A stretch of DNA of 64,000 nucleotides from Amycolatopsis sp. NBC_00345 (GCF_036116635.1 NZ_CP107995.1:1116001-1180000); one strand, 5' to 3'. Numbered from the stretch's first letter, positions 1 to 9,130 are shown. The notes: a model not told the origin generated them from the letters alone. Numbers and translations: made by a program.

Positions 1-893
1 CGTTCTTCGTCCCGGAAGTCCCGGCGCTGGCGCCGTTCTTCACCTCGGCCGAAGACCGCGCCGCGACGCGGGCGGCGTGGGCGGCCGCGTCCGGCCCGGC
101 CCCGGGACTGGCCAAACAGGACACTTCGCCGCGCATCATCGCGCACGCGCCGTACGGGGAATCGTTGCCCTCCAAGGCGGCCAAGCAGGCAGCGATCGCC
201 AAGCTGCCGTACCTGGCGAGCACGGACTTCGCCGTGCAGCGCCGCGACGACCTGACGAAGCAGGCCTACACGTTCATCCGCCGTCCGGCGCTGTACCTCG
301 CCGCGTTCTTCGGCACCCGCCCGTCCTCGGACGTGCGCAGCTCGGCCGGGCTGCTGTGGCACCCGGCCGCGGGCACGATCGTGCAGAGTCAGCAGGACGA
401 CACCCAGTGCTGGGCGAGCCTGCTGCCCAACGGGAACCCGGACGCGCGCAGCAATCTCGACGCCACCTACCAGGTCGGCGGCCGGGCCTGGGACGGGCAG
501 CGGATCGTGCCCGGCAGCGCGGCGGTGGTGGTGGACTACGCCCTGCCGGACGGCCGGATCCGCACCACGCTGACCGTCACGCCGAACAAGGTCACCCGCG
601 CGGTGCGGGGCACCAGCGCGCTCACCGAGCAGGTCCCGCTGGTGCTCAAGCCGACCGACGCGGTGTCCTTTTCGGACGGCACCCCGGTCGCCTTCGGCCG
701 GAACTCCGCCGCGACCGCGACCGGCCTGACCATCCACCGCGGCGGCAAGGCGATCACCATCAGCTGGGGCACCGCGCTGGCCGCCTCGGTCACGGCGACC
801 ACCGTGAAGGTCCTCACCACCGGCGGCCGTCGTATCCACGTGCTGCGGGTCCCGCACGGCGGGACGCTCAGCACGGTGATCACCCTGCCGTGA
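1..893 (+). CDS. C-terminal part of an unidentified, possibly carbohydrate-active protein (5' cut by window edge)
   Basis: The reading frame is open from base 3 of the window to a TGA at 891-893, so the start lies outside. The visible 296 residues show no cofactor or nucleotide motif. The last ~200 residues alternate short hydrophobic and polar stretches, with many Thr/Val pairs near the end (LTVTPNKVT, VTATTVKVLTTGG), which fits a beta-sandwich C-terminal domain. That is typical of large polysaccharide lyases and glycosidases, and glycoside hydrolases follow at 2.4-9.1 kb, so a carbohydrate-active enzyme is a reasonable guess only. In-frame TTG at 165 is not a convincing start because the frame is coding-like before it. 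No signal peptide can be judged. Confidence 0.55.
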   Translation, partial: FFVPEVPALAPFFTSAEDRAATRAAWAAASGPAPGLAKQDTSPRIIAHAPYGESLPSKAAKQAAIAKLPYLASTDFAVQRRDDLTKQAYTFIRRPALYLAAFFGTRPSSDVRSSAGLLWHPAAGTIVQSQQDDTQCWASLLPNGNPDARSNLDATYQVGGRAWDGQRIVPGSAAVVVDYALPDGRIRTTLTVTPNKVTRAVRGTSALTEQVPLVLKPTDAVSFSDGTPVAFGRNSAATATGLTIHRGGKAITISWGTALAASVTATTVKVLTTGGRRIHVLRVPHGGTLSTVITLP

Positions 894-908
894 CAGGCCG
901 CGGGGAAT

Positions 909-930
909 GCGCCCCAATGTGGTGTTCGCG
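909..930. repeat. Half copy of the CCCCAATGTGGCGTT palindromic element
   Basis: Sixteen bases after the stop of the first gene lies GCGCCCCAATGTGGTGTTCG, matching the left arm of the full palindromes at 21721, 33434 and 49717 with one change (GGTGTT for GGCGTT). No matching right arm follows, so this is a decayed or partial copy. Confidence 0.6.
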
Positions 931-1012
931 GTGACTCAATAGTTGATATGAAGATGTTTTGTTCACTCGATTTGGTGACGTTTTTTGTGGGTGGCGTCGG
1001 TAAAATTGTGGG

Positions 1013-2212
1013 GTGAGCAATTATGGGGATTCTTCTTTACATGACGCCGTCGATGTTTTATCTCGGATTCATGAACGGGCTATCCGGGTCGCGCAGTTGG
1101 AGGCTGAGCAGGCTGCTGATGTCGCGTTGTTCGCGGCAGCGGGTGGTTCTGCCCGGTCGGTGGTGGCCGAGTTGGCGTTGGAGTTGTCGATGACAGAACG
1201 GCGCGCCGGGGCCGATGTCGCGTTGGCGCAGGCACTGGCAACCCGATTGCCGGAGACGTTCGCGGCATTCCGACGTGGAGAGATCGACGCGTTCAAGGCG
1301 CGGATGGTATTCGAGCCGACCATCGCCCTATCCGATGAGATGGCCGGTCAGGTCGATGCGATTGTGGCGACGCGGTTGGCGGGGAAGAATCCGTCGTCGT
1401 TACGGGCCGCCGTGAATCGGGTAGTGCAGAAAGTGGATGCCGAAGGATATGAGCGAAGATCCCGGGCGCGACGGCGCGACCGCAACATCTGCCTGATTCA
1501 CCAGGACGAGACCATGTCCACCTTGCTGTGCGATCTGCCCGTGGAACAAGCATCGGCGATCTACACCACCCTCGACCACCAAGCGCGGAAGCTCCGTCGC
1601 GGAGACGAAGCCCGGACGCTGGAGCAGCTGCGTGCGGACGTCCTGGTCGATCGGCTGCTGAACCGGACATCGGGTGACAGTGGCATCAAGCCCGTTGTCT
1701 ATGTCTATGTGGACCTTTTGACGCTGGCCGGGTTGAACGAGGAACCCGCCGAACTCTCCGGCTGCGGCACGGTCCCGGCGTGGCTGGCGCGGGCGCTCGC
1801 GGCGGACTCGAACTCGGTGTGGCGGCGGATCATCACCGAGCCCGACACCGGACAGGTCCTCAGTGTCGGCCGCACCCGTTACCGGCCACCAGCCGCCCTT
1901 GCGGACCTGGTGCAGGTGCGGGACCGGGTGTGCCAGCACCCGGGCTGTCGTCGTCCGTCGCAGTTCAGCGATATCGACCACACCCGGGACTTCGCAAAGG
2001 GCGGCCAGACCGCCGAAGACAACCTTGGCCCACGCTGTCGGCGACACCACCGCCTCAAAGACGAACCCGGCTGGTCCTGCACCACGGCACCCGGCGGTGA
2101 AGGCACGATCACCACACCGACGGGGCGGGTCTATGCGACAACACCACCACCACTGCACGAAAGCCGAGTCAAAGACACCACAGGCGAGGCCGGGCATGAG
2201 GCAGCCGCCTGA
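1013..2212 (+). CDS. 13E12-repeat/DUF222 protein with C-terminal HNH nuclease domain
   Basis: A 399-residue protein starting at GTG. Residues ~1-270 form the helical DUF222 region typical of the actinobacterial 13E12 repeat family. The C-terminus carries an HNH fold: a C-x4-C pair (CQHPGC), a DIDHTRDF segment supplying the catalytic His, a conserved Asn, and CRRHH. The family is found in many copies in mycobacteria and Pseudonocardiaceae. It is probably a DNA nuclease of selfish or housekeeping type, but its role is not established. Upstream, 935-1012 is much more AT-rich than the surroundings (TTTTTT, TAAAATT) and holds no clear ribosome site, so the start is tentative. The 5' third has lower GC than neighbouring genes, consistent with horizontal mobility. 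Length is usual for the family, so it looks intact. Confidence 0.85.
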   Translation: MSNYGDSSLHDAVDVLSRIHERAIRVAQLEAEQAADVALFAAAGGSARSVVAELALELSMTERRAGADVALAQALATRLPETFAAFRRGEIDAFKARMVFEPTIALSDEMAGQVDAIVATRLAGKNPSSLRAAVNRVVQKVDAEGYERRSRARRRDRNICLIHQDETMSTLLCDLPVEQASAIYTTLDHQARKLRRGDEARTLEQLRADVLVDRLLNRTSGDSGIKPVVYVYVDLLTLAGLNEEPAELSGCGTVPAWLARALAADSNSVWRRIITEPDTGQVLSVGRTRYRPPAALADLVQVRDRVCQHPGCRRPSQFSDIDHTRDFAKGGQTAEDNLGPRCRRHHRLKDEPGWSCTTAPGGEGTITTPTGRVYATTPPPLHESRVKDTTGEAGHEAAA

Positions 2213-2380
2213 CCCCGGCACACAGCCGCCGACGACGAACAGGGCCACCTCGCGCGCCACATCAAACGTGGCATCAGAAGAAACCACGTAGCACCACTGA
2301 ACTCACGGACCCGGCCCCCACAAACCCAGCCCTACAAGCGACCCCACACCTCACCCCACGACAACACGCACCCCATCCAG

Positions 2381-2405
2381 CCCCACTGAGAAAACCTCAT
2401 TGGGG
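2381..2405. terminator. Hairpin between convergent genes
   Basis: CCCCACTGAG (2381-2390) can pair with CTCATTGGGG (2396-2405) across a 5-nt loop, 9 of 10 positions matching. It lies between the converging HNH gene and GH78 gene, so it can serve both. The CCCCA...TTGGGG arms recall the palindromic element family of this window. There is no U-tract. Confidence 0.4.
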
Positions 2406-2423
2406 CAGCTCGGCCCAGCGGGC

Positions 2424-4847
2424 TCAGCCGATGGTCGCGCGGTAGGAGTGGGTGCCCGCCGCCGCGGTGAACCGGCGGTCGCCCAGCCGGATCTGCGCCT
2501 GGGTGCCCGGCGGGGCGGTGACGGTCAGCGCGATCTCACTGCCGGTCCGCTGCCAGCTCACCGTGATCGGCCCGTGCGGGGTGGGGACCTGCCCGCGCGC
2601 CCAGGTGACCGGGCCGGGGTGCGGCTCCACGGTGAAGGTCGCGAAGCCCGGGCTGGCCGGGGTGACGCCGAGCAGGTCGTTGGTCAGCGCGGGCAGCACG
2701 CCGGTGGACCAGCCGTGCGCGGCGGAAGTGTAGGCGCCGTCGTACATCGAGCCGCCCGGGCCGATGCCCTCCCAGTCCGTGACGCCCGGGTCGTGCGCGG
2801 CCATCGCGCCGTACATCCGCTTGATCTCGTCGACGGCGGACGTGGCCTGGCCGGTCCGGAACCGGGCCTGCAGCTCGGGGTAGGAGGTGAACGCGTACAC
2901 CCGCTGCGAGCCGCCGGGGGTGAGGGAGTCGTTGTCCATGAACGAGTTCCCGTACGGCAGCGCGGTGTGCTGCGCCAGGTAGCCGAGCGCCGAGGACGCG
3001 CGCGCCGGGTCGGCGACCCCCGCGACGACCGCGATGCTGTTGCCGTCCTGGCCGTGCCGGACCGGGCCGGTGGCGGCGTCGAGGTATGCGCCCGCCGCCG
3101 GGTCCCACAGGTAGGTGTTGACTGCCGTCGACACGGCCGCCGCGCGCTGCTGCCAGCGGTCCGCGTCGGCCGGGCGGTTCAGTGCCCGCGCCAGCTGGGC
3201 CGCGTTGGTGAGCGCCTGGACGTACAGCACGTTGTAGTAGGTGACTTCGCCTTCGCGGGGCAGGAACGCGTAGTCGCCGTAGCCGCTGGGGCGCGACAGC
3301 AGGCCGCGCGCGTCGGTCATCGACGGGTACCAGCCGTCGAGCGTCTTGGTCAGCGCGGCGTAGTACTTCGAGCCGTACGCGGTGTCGCCGGTGTAGAGCA
3401 CGTAGTCCCAGCTCGACGTGACCCACCACAGTGGATAGTCGAACAACGGGAGTGTGTAGTCGTTGATGGACGCGGGCGGGATCCAGCCGTCGGCGCGCTG
3501 GTGGTCGGCGAGGTCGGCGAGCACGTTGCGGGCTGCGGCCGCGGTGTCGTGCGTGAGGTAGGTCGTGCGGCCGGACACGCCGACGTCGCCGACGTACGGG
3601 TCGCGGTCGCGCTTCGCCCCGTCGTGCAGCACCAGTTTGCCTTCCAGGGACGGGCTGGCGGCGTTGCGCGGCTCGACGTCGGTGGCGCGGAAGGTGTCGG
3701 TGACGAGTTCGTTGGTGTAGGCCGCGCCGTACCAGTAGCGGTTCAGCTCCTCGTCCGAGGACTCGAACCAGCCGGTGTAACCCGCCGGGGTGCCGAGCAC
3801 ACCGGTGAACAGCAGCGAGACGTCGTCGAGGCGGACCTCGCCGCTCGGGATCGCGGCCGGCGCGTCGCCGGGCAGCGCGTCGAGGCTGATCCGGACGTAG
3901 CGGAATCCGTGCAGGCCGTCGGCACAGACCTTGGTGCCGGACTGGCAGCCCTTGGCGTCCGTCCACTGTGACTGTCCACTGGGGACGGCGTGCTGGTCGG
4001 TGCCCGGCCCGCCGCTGAAGTCGGAGCGGGTGAAGTCGGACCGGTTTGTGAGGAACTGCTGGGTCTCCGAGAACGCCAGCCGCACCCCGGGATTCCCGGC
4101 CGAAGCGCCGTCGAAGGCGAACTTCGGGTACCCGACCACGACCTTGCCGAAGTCGACCACCAGCGACGGCACCGGCGGGTCGGCGACCAGCCCCGGCCAC
4201 AGCTCGTTGACGCGGGTGAACTCGCCCTTGTCCGTCGCCTGGTCCTTGGTCACGGTCAGCCGGACCTGCGTGGTGGTCACCGGCCGGTCGAACGGGACGG
4301 CGAGCTGGGCCTTGGCGTTGCCGGCGACCGTCGCCGCGGTGTGCCAGGCGGCGCCGTCCCAGGTGTCGACGGTGAAGTCCTGCGGCACGCCGTCACTGCT
4401 CGACTGCAGCGTGACGCCCGGGAGCGCCGTCGACGGCGTGGTGACGGTGAGGCTGTCCGGGTACGCGGCGAGCGTGTCGTCGTTCCAGAAAGTGCCGGTG
4501 TCGCCGTCCACGGCGTTCGCGGCGTCGTAGGTGCGGGGCTTGCTGTCGTTGCCGTTGTTGGGGGCGTGCGCGCTGGACGCGGTGGCAGTGGTGCCGGCGG
4601 GCCACCGGGTTTTGGCGGGCGAGGGTGGGCGGCGCAGCGTGGTCACGCCCGCGCCGAGCACGCCCTGCGGATTCGTCACGTCGCCGCTCACCTGCGTGAC
4701 GGCGACGGGCCGCACGTCCCGGCTCTGCGGCCCGACGATGTAGCGCTGCCACGACGGCGCCGCGTCCACCGGCGCGCTCGCCAGCGCGGGCACGAGCAGC
4801 ACGGTGACACCCAGAGCGAGCCCACGGACCAGGCGGCGATGCCTCAT
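2424..4847 (-). CDS. Secreted alpha-L-rhamnosidase-like glycoside hydrolase (GH78 type)
   Basis: An 807-residue exported protein. The Sec signal peptide (MRHRRLVRGLALGVTVLLV...ASA) ends near residue 25. A galactose-binding/F5-8C-like beta-sandwich covers roughly 85-215 and a second jelly-roll about 220-350. An (alpha/alpha)6-barrel follows with the Trp/Asp-rich stretches seen in family 78 (DVEPRNAAS, GYGDYAF, DWEGIGPGGSMYDG), then a small C-terminal beta domain. GH78 enzymes release terminal rhamnose from plant rhamnogalacturonan and glycosides. The next genes are GH105 and GH59 enzymes, which fits stepwise breakdown of pectic or galactose-rich polymers outside the cell. ATG start. A LacI-type operator lies about 35 bp upstream. 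The exact substrate and family assignment should be held loosely because the fold is shared with related families. Confidence 0.8.
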   Translation of the reverse strand: MRHRRLVRGLALGVTVLLVPALASAPVDAAPSWQRYIVGPQSRDVRPVAVTQVSGDVTNPQGVLGAGVTTLRRPPSPAKTRWPAGTTATASSAHAPNNGNDSKPRTYDAANAVDGDTGTFWNDDTLAAYPDSLTVTTPSTALPGVTLQSSSDGVPQDFTVDTWDGAAWHTAATVAGNAKAQLAVPFDRPVTTTQVRLTVTKDQATDKGEFTRVNELWPGLVADPPVPSLVVDFGKVVVGYPKFAFDGASAGNPGVRLAFSETQQFLTNRSDFTRSDFSGGPGTDQHAVPSGQSQWTDAKGCQSGTKVCADGLHGFRYVRISLDALPGDAPAAIPSGEVRLDDVSLLFTGVLGTPAGYTGWFESSDEELNRYWYGAAYTNELVTDTFRATDVEPRNAASPSLEGKLVLHDGAKRDRDPYVGDVGVSGRTTYLTHDTAAAARNVLADLADHQRADGWIPPASINDYTLPLFDYPLWWVTSSWDYVLYTGDTAYGSKYYAALTKTLDGWYPSMTDARGLLSRPSGYGDYAFLPREGEVTYYNVLYVQALTNAAQLARALNRPADADRWQQRAAAVSTAVNTYLWDPAAGAYLDAATGPVRHGQDGNSIAVVAGVADPARASSALGYLAQHTALPYGNSFMDNDSLTPGGSQRVYAFTSYPELQARFRTGQATSAVDEIKRMYGAMAAHDPGVTDWEGIGPGGSMYDGAYTSAAHGWSTGVLPALTNDLLGVTPASPGFATFTVEPHPGPVTWARGQVPTPHGPITVSWQRTGSEIALTVTAPPGTQAQIRLGDRRFTAAAGTHSYRATIG

Positions 4848-4882
4848 GGCGAACCCTCGATCTTCAGCGGGGGACGGGGGGT

Positions 4883-4920
4883 TGAAACGTTTCAGACTCT
4901 GACTATAAGGGGTTTGTCAA
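4883..4920 (-). promoter_or_regulatory. LacI/GalR-type operator and -35 element of the GH78 gene
   Basis: TGAAACGTTTCA at 4883-4894 is a perfect 12-bp palindrome of the type bound by LacI-family sugar regulators in actinomycetes. On the minus strand a consensus TTGACA (4915-4920) lies upstream, which puts the expected -10 (about 4892-4897) on the operator itself. This is a repressing arrangement. No LacI gene is adjacent. Confidence 0.65.
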
Positions 4921-4934
4921 GAGACCTGCCGAAC

Positions 4935-4987
4935 GCCGTTAAGGCCTCCTTACCCGCGTCGGACGCGGGTAAGGAGGCCTTAACGGC
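4935..4987. repeat. 53-bp perfect palindrome between GH78 and GH105 genes
   Basis: Two 26-bp arms (4935-4960 and 4962-4987) are exact inverse complements around one central base. The core of each arm is AAGGCCTCCTTACCCGCG. It lies between the GH78 promoter and the 3' end of the GH105 gene, so it would act as the GH105 terminator if transcribed. Perfect arms of this length are more like an intergenic repeat element than an ordinary terminator. Confidence 0.8.
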
Positions 4988-5014
4988 GGGTCACGGCCTA
5001 CAGCAGGAGCCGGG

Positions 5015-6154
5015 TCAGGCGCCGGTGATCTGCTCGTTCAGATAGAGGAACGCGCCGATGCCGTGGAAGTCGTTGGTGGCCCGGGGCCGCGCGAGGTAGA
5101 ACTTCTCGTCGCCCACGTTGGTGCCGACGCCGATCTGGGTGATCTGCGTGGCCCCGCCGTCGGCGACCGAGACGCGGTCGCGCACGCCGGCGTACCCGGC
5201 GTCGACTGTCGGCTGGTAGTCCTTGCCGAGGTAACCGCGCTGGACCCCGCGCGAAAGCGTGTAGGTGAACAGGCTCGAGCACGACGTCTCGGTCCAGTTG
5301 CCCGCCAGCACCGGCTTGATCGGCAGCTGGAACCAGCGGCCGGTCGCGGGGTCCTGCCACTTGCGGATGCCGCCGGCGAGGTAGCGCACGATGTCGGTCA
5401 GCGCGCCGCGGTCCGGTGCGGTCTGGGGCAGCGCGTCGAGCACGTCGACGGTCGCGGCGCCGAACCAGCCGACCGCCCGGCACCACACCTCGGGGGAGTT
5501 TCCGGTGGTGGGGTTGGCCCAGCTTGCCTTGTGCGTCTCGTCGTAGGCGTGGTACAGCAGGCCGCCGGGATTACGCAAGTGACTGAAGTAGGTGAGCAGC
5601 TGCTTCGCCGCTTGCTGGGTGGCGAAGGAATCCCCGGTGTCCGCGCCGTAGTGCGCGAGGAACGGGGTGAGCATGAACGCGCCGTCGGCCCACAGCTGCC
5701 CGGTCAGGCCGGTGTTGTGGATGAACCCGCCGTCGGTCGTGCGCGGGTAGGTGTCCAGGCGCGTGCGGATGCGCTTCGCGGCGAGGGAGTAACGCGTGTC
5801 GCCCGTCTGCTGCGCGAGGATCAGGAAGACATTGCCGGCGAGCATGCTGTCGAGGTCGTTGTAGGCGTTGCCGGTGCTGCCGTCCGGCTTGACCTTCGCG
5901 GCTCCCCAGTCCTCGATGTAGTCCACGTACCGGGAGTCGTGCGTGCGCTGGTAAACGCGGTACAGGCCGAGCAGGAACAGGGCGTCGGTGTAGCCGAGGC
6001 CCAGCGAGGCCGCGGGGTGCGCGGCGATCGTCGAATCCGCGACGGCGCGGGAGAGGTCGGTGCGCTGCGCGGCCGACGCCGCCACCGGCGCCTGCAGCAG
6101 GCCGACGGCGACGAGAATAGTGCACAGTAATCGGAAAACGGTACGGGGCGCCAA
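5015..6154 (-). CDS. Secreted unsaturated rhamnogalacturonyl/glucuronyl hydrolase (GH105)
   Basis: A 379-residue protein of the YteR/YesR type, which removes the 4,5-unsaturated uronic acid left at the end of oligosaccharides by pectin lyases. It has a Sec signal (TVFRLLCTILVAVGLLQAPVAASA). The barrel motifs include LWADGAFM with the likely catalytic Asp157, WCRAVGWFGAA and TETSCSSLFTYTLSRG. Most family members lack a signal peptide, so export here suggests extracellular trimming alongside the GH78 enzyme. The start is TTG at 6154, chosen because AAAGGAG sits at 6165-6171, ten bases upstream; no better ATG exists. It is co-directional with GH78 but separated by the 53-bp palindrome, so the two probably have separate transcripts. 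Confidence 0.88.
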   Translation of the reverse strand: MAPRTVFRLLCTILVAVGLLQAPVAASAAQRTDLSRAVADSTIAAHPAASLGLGYTDALFLLGLYRVYQRTHDSRYVDYIEDWGAAKVKPDGSTGNAYNDLDSMLAGNVFLILAQQTGDTRYSLAAKRIRTRLDTYPRTTDGGFIHNTGLTGQLWADGAFMLTPFLAHYGADTGDSFATQQAAKQLLTYFSHLRNPGGLLYHAYDETHKASWANPTTGNSPEVWCRAVGWFGAATVDVLDALPQTAPDRGALTDIVRYLAGGIRKWQDPATGRWFQLPIKPVLAGNWTETSCSSLFTYTLSRGVQRGYLGKDYQPTVDAGYAGVRDRVSVADGGATQITQIGVGTNVGDEKFYLARPRATNDFHGIGAFLYLNEQITGA

Positions 6155-6367
6155 GGGGAACCAGCTCCTTTGCCGGGGGTACGCGGGTGATCCTCGATGC
6201 GAATCGCCGAAACGGTCAACCGCCCGTCGGGGAAAAGAACCGGACAGAAAACGGGACTAATATATCGATGGGAGAGCCGCATTCATTGACTTCCCCGGCC
6301 GCGGCCCGCTTCCCTTGACGCGGTGCCCTGGTCGCGGGGCGCTTCGCCTCGGCTGGAGGAGCACACC
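6155..6367. other. Divergent intergenic region between GH105 and GH59 genes
   Basis: About 210 bp shared by two outward-facing genes. It contains an AT-rich block (ACGGGACTAATATATCGATG around 6251-6270) that could hold -10 elements for either side and a TTGACT at 6286-6291 on the plus strand. No strong palindrome is visible apart from the short CGAAACGGT near 6208, which resembles half of a LacI-type site. Confidence 0.4.
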
Positions 6368-9103
6368 ATGGTCCTGGCCCGCCTGTCCGCGGTCCTGCTG
6401 CTGGTCCTCTCCGCGCTGGTCGCCCCCGCCGCGGCGGCCACCGCCGTCACCGCCACCGATGTCTCGGTGAACGGTACTTCGGCGGGCCGCGCATTCGACG
6501 GCGTCGGCGCGATCAGCGGCGGCGGCGGGAATTCGCGGCTGCTGCGCGATTACCCGCCCGATCAGCGCGCGCAGATCCTGGACTACCTCTTCAAGCCCGG
6601 CTACGGCGCCGCGGTGCAGCTGCTGAAGCTGGAGATCGGCGGCGACGCGAACTCCACCGACGGGGCCGAGCCCAGCCACGAGCACGTGCGCGGCCAGGTG
6701 AACTGCGACGCCGGCTACGAGTTCTGGCTGGGGGAGCAGGCGGTCGCGCGTAACCCGGGGATCAAGCTGGTCGCGCTGCCGTGGGCCGCGCCGGGCTGGA
6801 TCGGCGGCGGGAGCTTCTGGTCGCAGGACATGATCGACTACGACATCTCCTGGCTCGACTGCGCCAAGCAGCACGGCCTGACCATCGGCTACCTCGGCGG
6901 CTGGAACGAGAAGGGGCACGACACCGCCTGGTACAAGAACTTGCGCACCGCCCTCGACGCCCGCGGCTACGGCTCGGTGCAGATCGTCGGCGACGACACC
7001 GACTGGGGCACCGCCGACGACATGCTGTCCGATCCGGCGTTCGGCCGGGCGGTCGGCGTGGTCGGCGCGCACTACCCGTGCGGCTATCTGTCCGACGCGA
7101 CGTCGTGCGCCTCCAGCGCGAACGCGGTCGCGACCGGGAAACCGCTGTGGGCCAGCGAGTTCGGCTCCCAGGACGACAACACCGGCTCGGACCCGCTGAT
7201 CCGCAGCATCACCCGCGGCTACCTCGACGGGCAGATGACCGGGTTCATGAACTGGCCGATCATCGCCGCCCTCTACCCGAACCTGCCGTTCAACACGGTG
7301 GGGCTGGCGACGGCGAGCTCGCCGTGGTCGGGCTCCTACCAGCTGGGCAAGAGCCTGTGGGCCACCGCGCAGGTCACGCAGTTCACCCAGCCCGGCTGGC
7401 AGTTCCTCACCGGCACCGCGAGCGGCTACCTCGGCGGCGACCGTGCGAACGGCAGCTACATCAGCCTGAAGTCGGGCAACGGCAAGGACTACTCCACCGT
7501 CTACGAGACGACCGGGGCCACCGCCGCGCAGACGGTGAACGTCAAGGTCTCCGGCGGGCTGGGCACCGGCGCGGTGCACGTGTGGTCGACCGACCTCGGC
7601 TCCGGCGAGCCGGCGGACTACTTCGTCAAGCAGGCCGACGTGACCCCGCAGGACGGCTCGTACTCGCTGACCCTGCAGCCCGGCCGGATCTACTCGGTCA
7701 CCACCACGACCGGGCAGGGCAAGGGCACCGCGACCTCGCCGGCCGAGCACGGCCTGGCCCTGCCGTACTCCGACGACTTCGACAGCGACGCCACCGGCAC
7801 CGAGGCGAAGTACTTCTCCGACATGCAGGGCGCCTACGAGTCCCGCCCGTGCGCCGACGGCCGCGGCGGGCAGTGCCTGCAGCAGGTCGCGCCGGTCAAG
7901 CCGATCGAATGGCAGGGCGACAGCGACGCGTACGGCCTGATCGGCGACCTCGCCTGGCGCGACTACAGCGTCGCGGTGGACGTGGACCTGCAGCAGTCCG
8001 GCACGGTCACCCTGCTGGGCCGGGCGAACACCCAGAACCGGCCGCAGAGCCGGCAGGCCGCCTACCAGCTGCGGCTGGACGAGAAGGGCGCGTGGTCGAT
8101 CGCGAAGAACTCCAGCGGCGGCGAGCTGACCACCCTGGCCTCCGGCACGACCGGCGCGCCGGGGCTGGGCTCGTGGCACCGGCTCGGCCTCAGCTTCTCC
8201 GGCGACGACATCACCGCGACGCTCGACGGCGCCCCGCTCGGCTCGGCGTCGGACACCTCGTTCCCCGCGGGCCAGGCCGGTTTCGGCGTGGTCGGTTACC
8301 AGACCGATCTGTTCGACAACCTGTCGGTGACCGCGGCCCCGCCCGGCAACCACAGCGGTGTCCTCAAAGGACAGCAGTCCGGCATCTGCGCCGACGTGCC
8401 GAAGGTGAGTGACGAGAACGGCACGGCGATCGCGTTGTGGGACTGCAACGGCGGCGTGAACCAGCAGTGGACGGCGACCCCGTCCGGGCAGTTGAAGGTC
8501 TACGGCAGCAAGTGCCTCGACGGGGCGGACCCCGCGGCCGCCCAGATCCAGGACTGCACCGGCGTGCCCGCGCAGAAGTGGGACCTGCGTGCCGACGGCA
8601 GCGTGGTGAACGGCGGTTCGGGCCAGTGCCTGGCCGCGCCCGGCACCGAGCCGGCCGACGTGCTCGGCACGGCGTCCTGCACCGGCGGCCCGGAGCAGAA
8701 CTGGGCGCGCAGCCCGGTGACCAGCATGCTCCAGGGCCAGGCGTCCGGCCGGTGCGCGGACGTGCCCCGGGGCGACTCGACACCCGGCAGCCGCCCGACG
8801 CTGTGGGAGTGCCACAACGGCAGCAACCAGGAATGGACGTCCACCGCGACCAACCAGCTGACCGTGTTCGACAACCGCTGCCTGGACGTGGTCGGCGGCG
8901 GCACGGCCGACGGCACCCCGCTGCAGATCAGCGAGTGCACCGGCAGCGCGGCCCAGCAGTGGCGGGTCCGGTCGGACGGCGCCGTGGTGAACGTCGCGTC
9001 GGGCCAGTGCCTGGACGTCGAGGGCGGCGGGACCGCGGACAGCGCCCCGCTGGTGATCTCCGGCTGCACGGGGGCGGGCAGCCAGAAGTGGGCCCGGGCC
9101 TGA
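6368..9103 (+). CDS. Secreted GH59 galactosidase (galactocerebrosidase type) with two ricin-type lectin domains
   Basis: A 911-residue protein. A signal peptide (MVLARLSAVLLLVLSALVAPAAAA) is followed by a GH59 catalytic barrel beginning FDGVGAISGGGGNSRLL. The acid/base is Glu181 in GGWNEKGHD and the nucleophile Glu264 in WASEFGS, matching the two family glutamates. A beta-sandwich domain spans ~470-660. The C-terminal ~250 residues are ricin B-type (CBM13) repeats with QQW/QNW-type motifs and cysteine pairs. The family removes beta-linked galactose; bacterial members probably act on polysaccharides rather than sphingolipids. The ATG at 6368 is preferred over an upstream GTG at 6323 because GGAGGAG precedes it at the right distance and the signal peptide then starts properly. 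It is divergent from GH105. Confidence 0.88.
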   Translation: MVLARLSAVLLLVLSALVAPAAAATAVTATDVSVNGTSAGRAFDGVGAISGGGGNSRLLRDYPPDQRAQILDYLFKPGYGAAVQLLKLEIGGDANSTDGAEPSHEHVRGQVNCDAGYEFWLGEQAVARNPGIKLVALPWAAPGWIGGGSFWSQDMIDYDISWLDCAKQHGLTIGYLGGWNEKGHDTAWYKNLRTALDARGYGSVQIVGDDTDWGTADDMLSDPAFGRAVGVVGAHYPCGYLSDATSCASSANAVATGKPLWASEFGSQDDNTGSDPLIRSITRGYLDGQMTGFMNWPIIAALYPNLPFNTVGLATASSPWSGSYQLGKSLWATAQVTQFTQPGWQFLTGTASGYLGGDRANGSYISLKSGNGKDYSTVYETTGATAAQTVNVKVSGGLGTGAVHVWSTDLGSGEPADYFVKQADVTPQDGSYSLTLQPGRIYSVTTTTGQGKGTATSPAEHGLALPYSDDFDSDATGTEAKYFSDMQGAYESRPCADGRGGQCLQQVAPVKPIEWQGDSDAYGLIGDLAWRDYSVAVDVDLQQSGTVTLLGRANTQNRPQSRQAAYQLRLDEKGAWSIAKNSSGGELTTLASGTTGAPGLGSWHRLGLSFSGDDITATLDGAPLGSASDTSFPAGQAGFGVVGYQTDLFDNLSVTAAPPGNHSGVLKGQQSGICADVPKVSDENGTAIALWDCNGGVNQQWTATPSGQLKVYGSKCLDGADPAAAQIQDCTGVPAQKWDLRADGSVVNGGSGQCLAAPGTEPADVLGTASCTGGPEQNWARSPVTSMLQGQASGRCADVPRGDSTPGSRPTLWECHNGSNQEWTSTATNQLTVFDNRCLDVVGGGTADGTPLQISECTGSAAQQWRVRSDGAVVNVASGQCLDVEGGGTADSAPLVISGCTGAGSQKWARA

Positions 9104-9130
9104 GTTTTGCCGCCGGGGATCGGCGAGTCA

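Noticed and set aside
165..893. A complete gene starting at TTG 165
   Set aside because: The same frame is open and coding-like to the window's left edge, so the true start lies outside.
4902..4907. TATAGT (minus strand) as the -10 of the GH78 promoter
   Set aside because: It is only 7 bp from the TTGACA -35, too close; the normal spacing falls on the LacI operator instead.
6257..8815. Minus-strand open frame opposite the GH59 gene
   Set aside because: Low-complexity Arg/Gly/Val product without domains; the GH59 glutamates and lectin repeats are on the plus strand.
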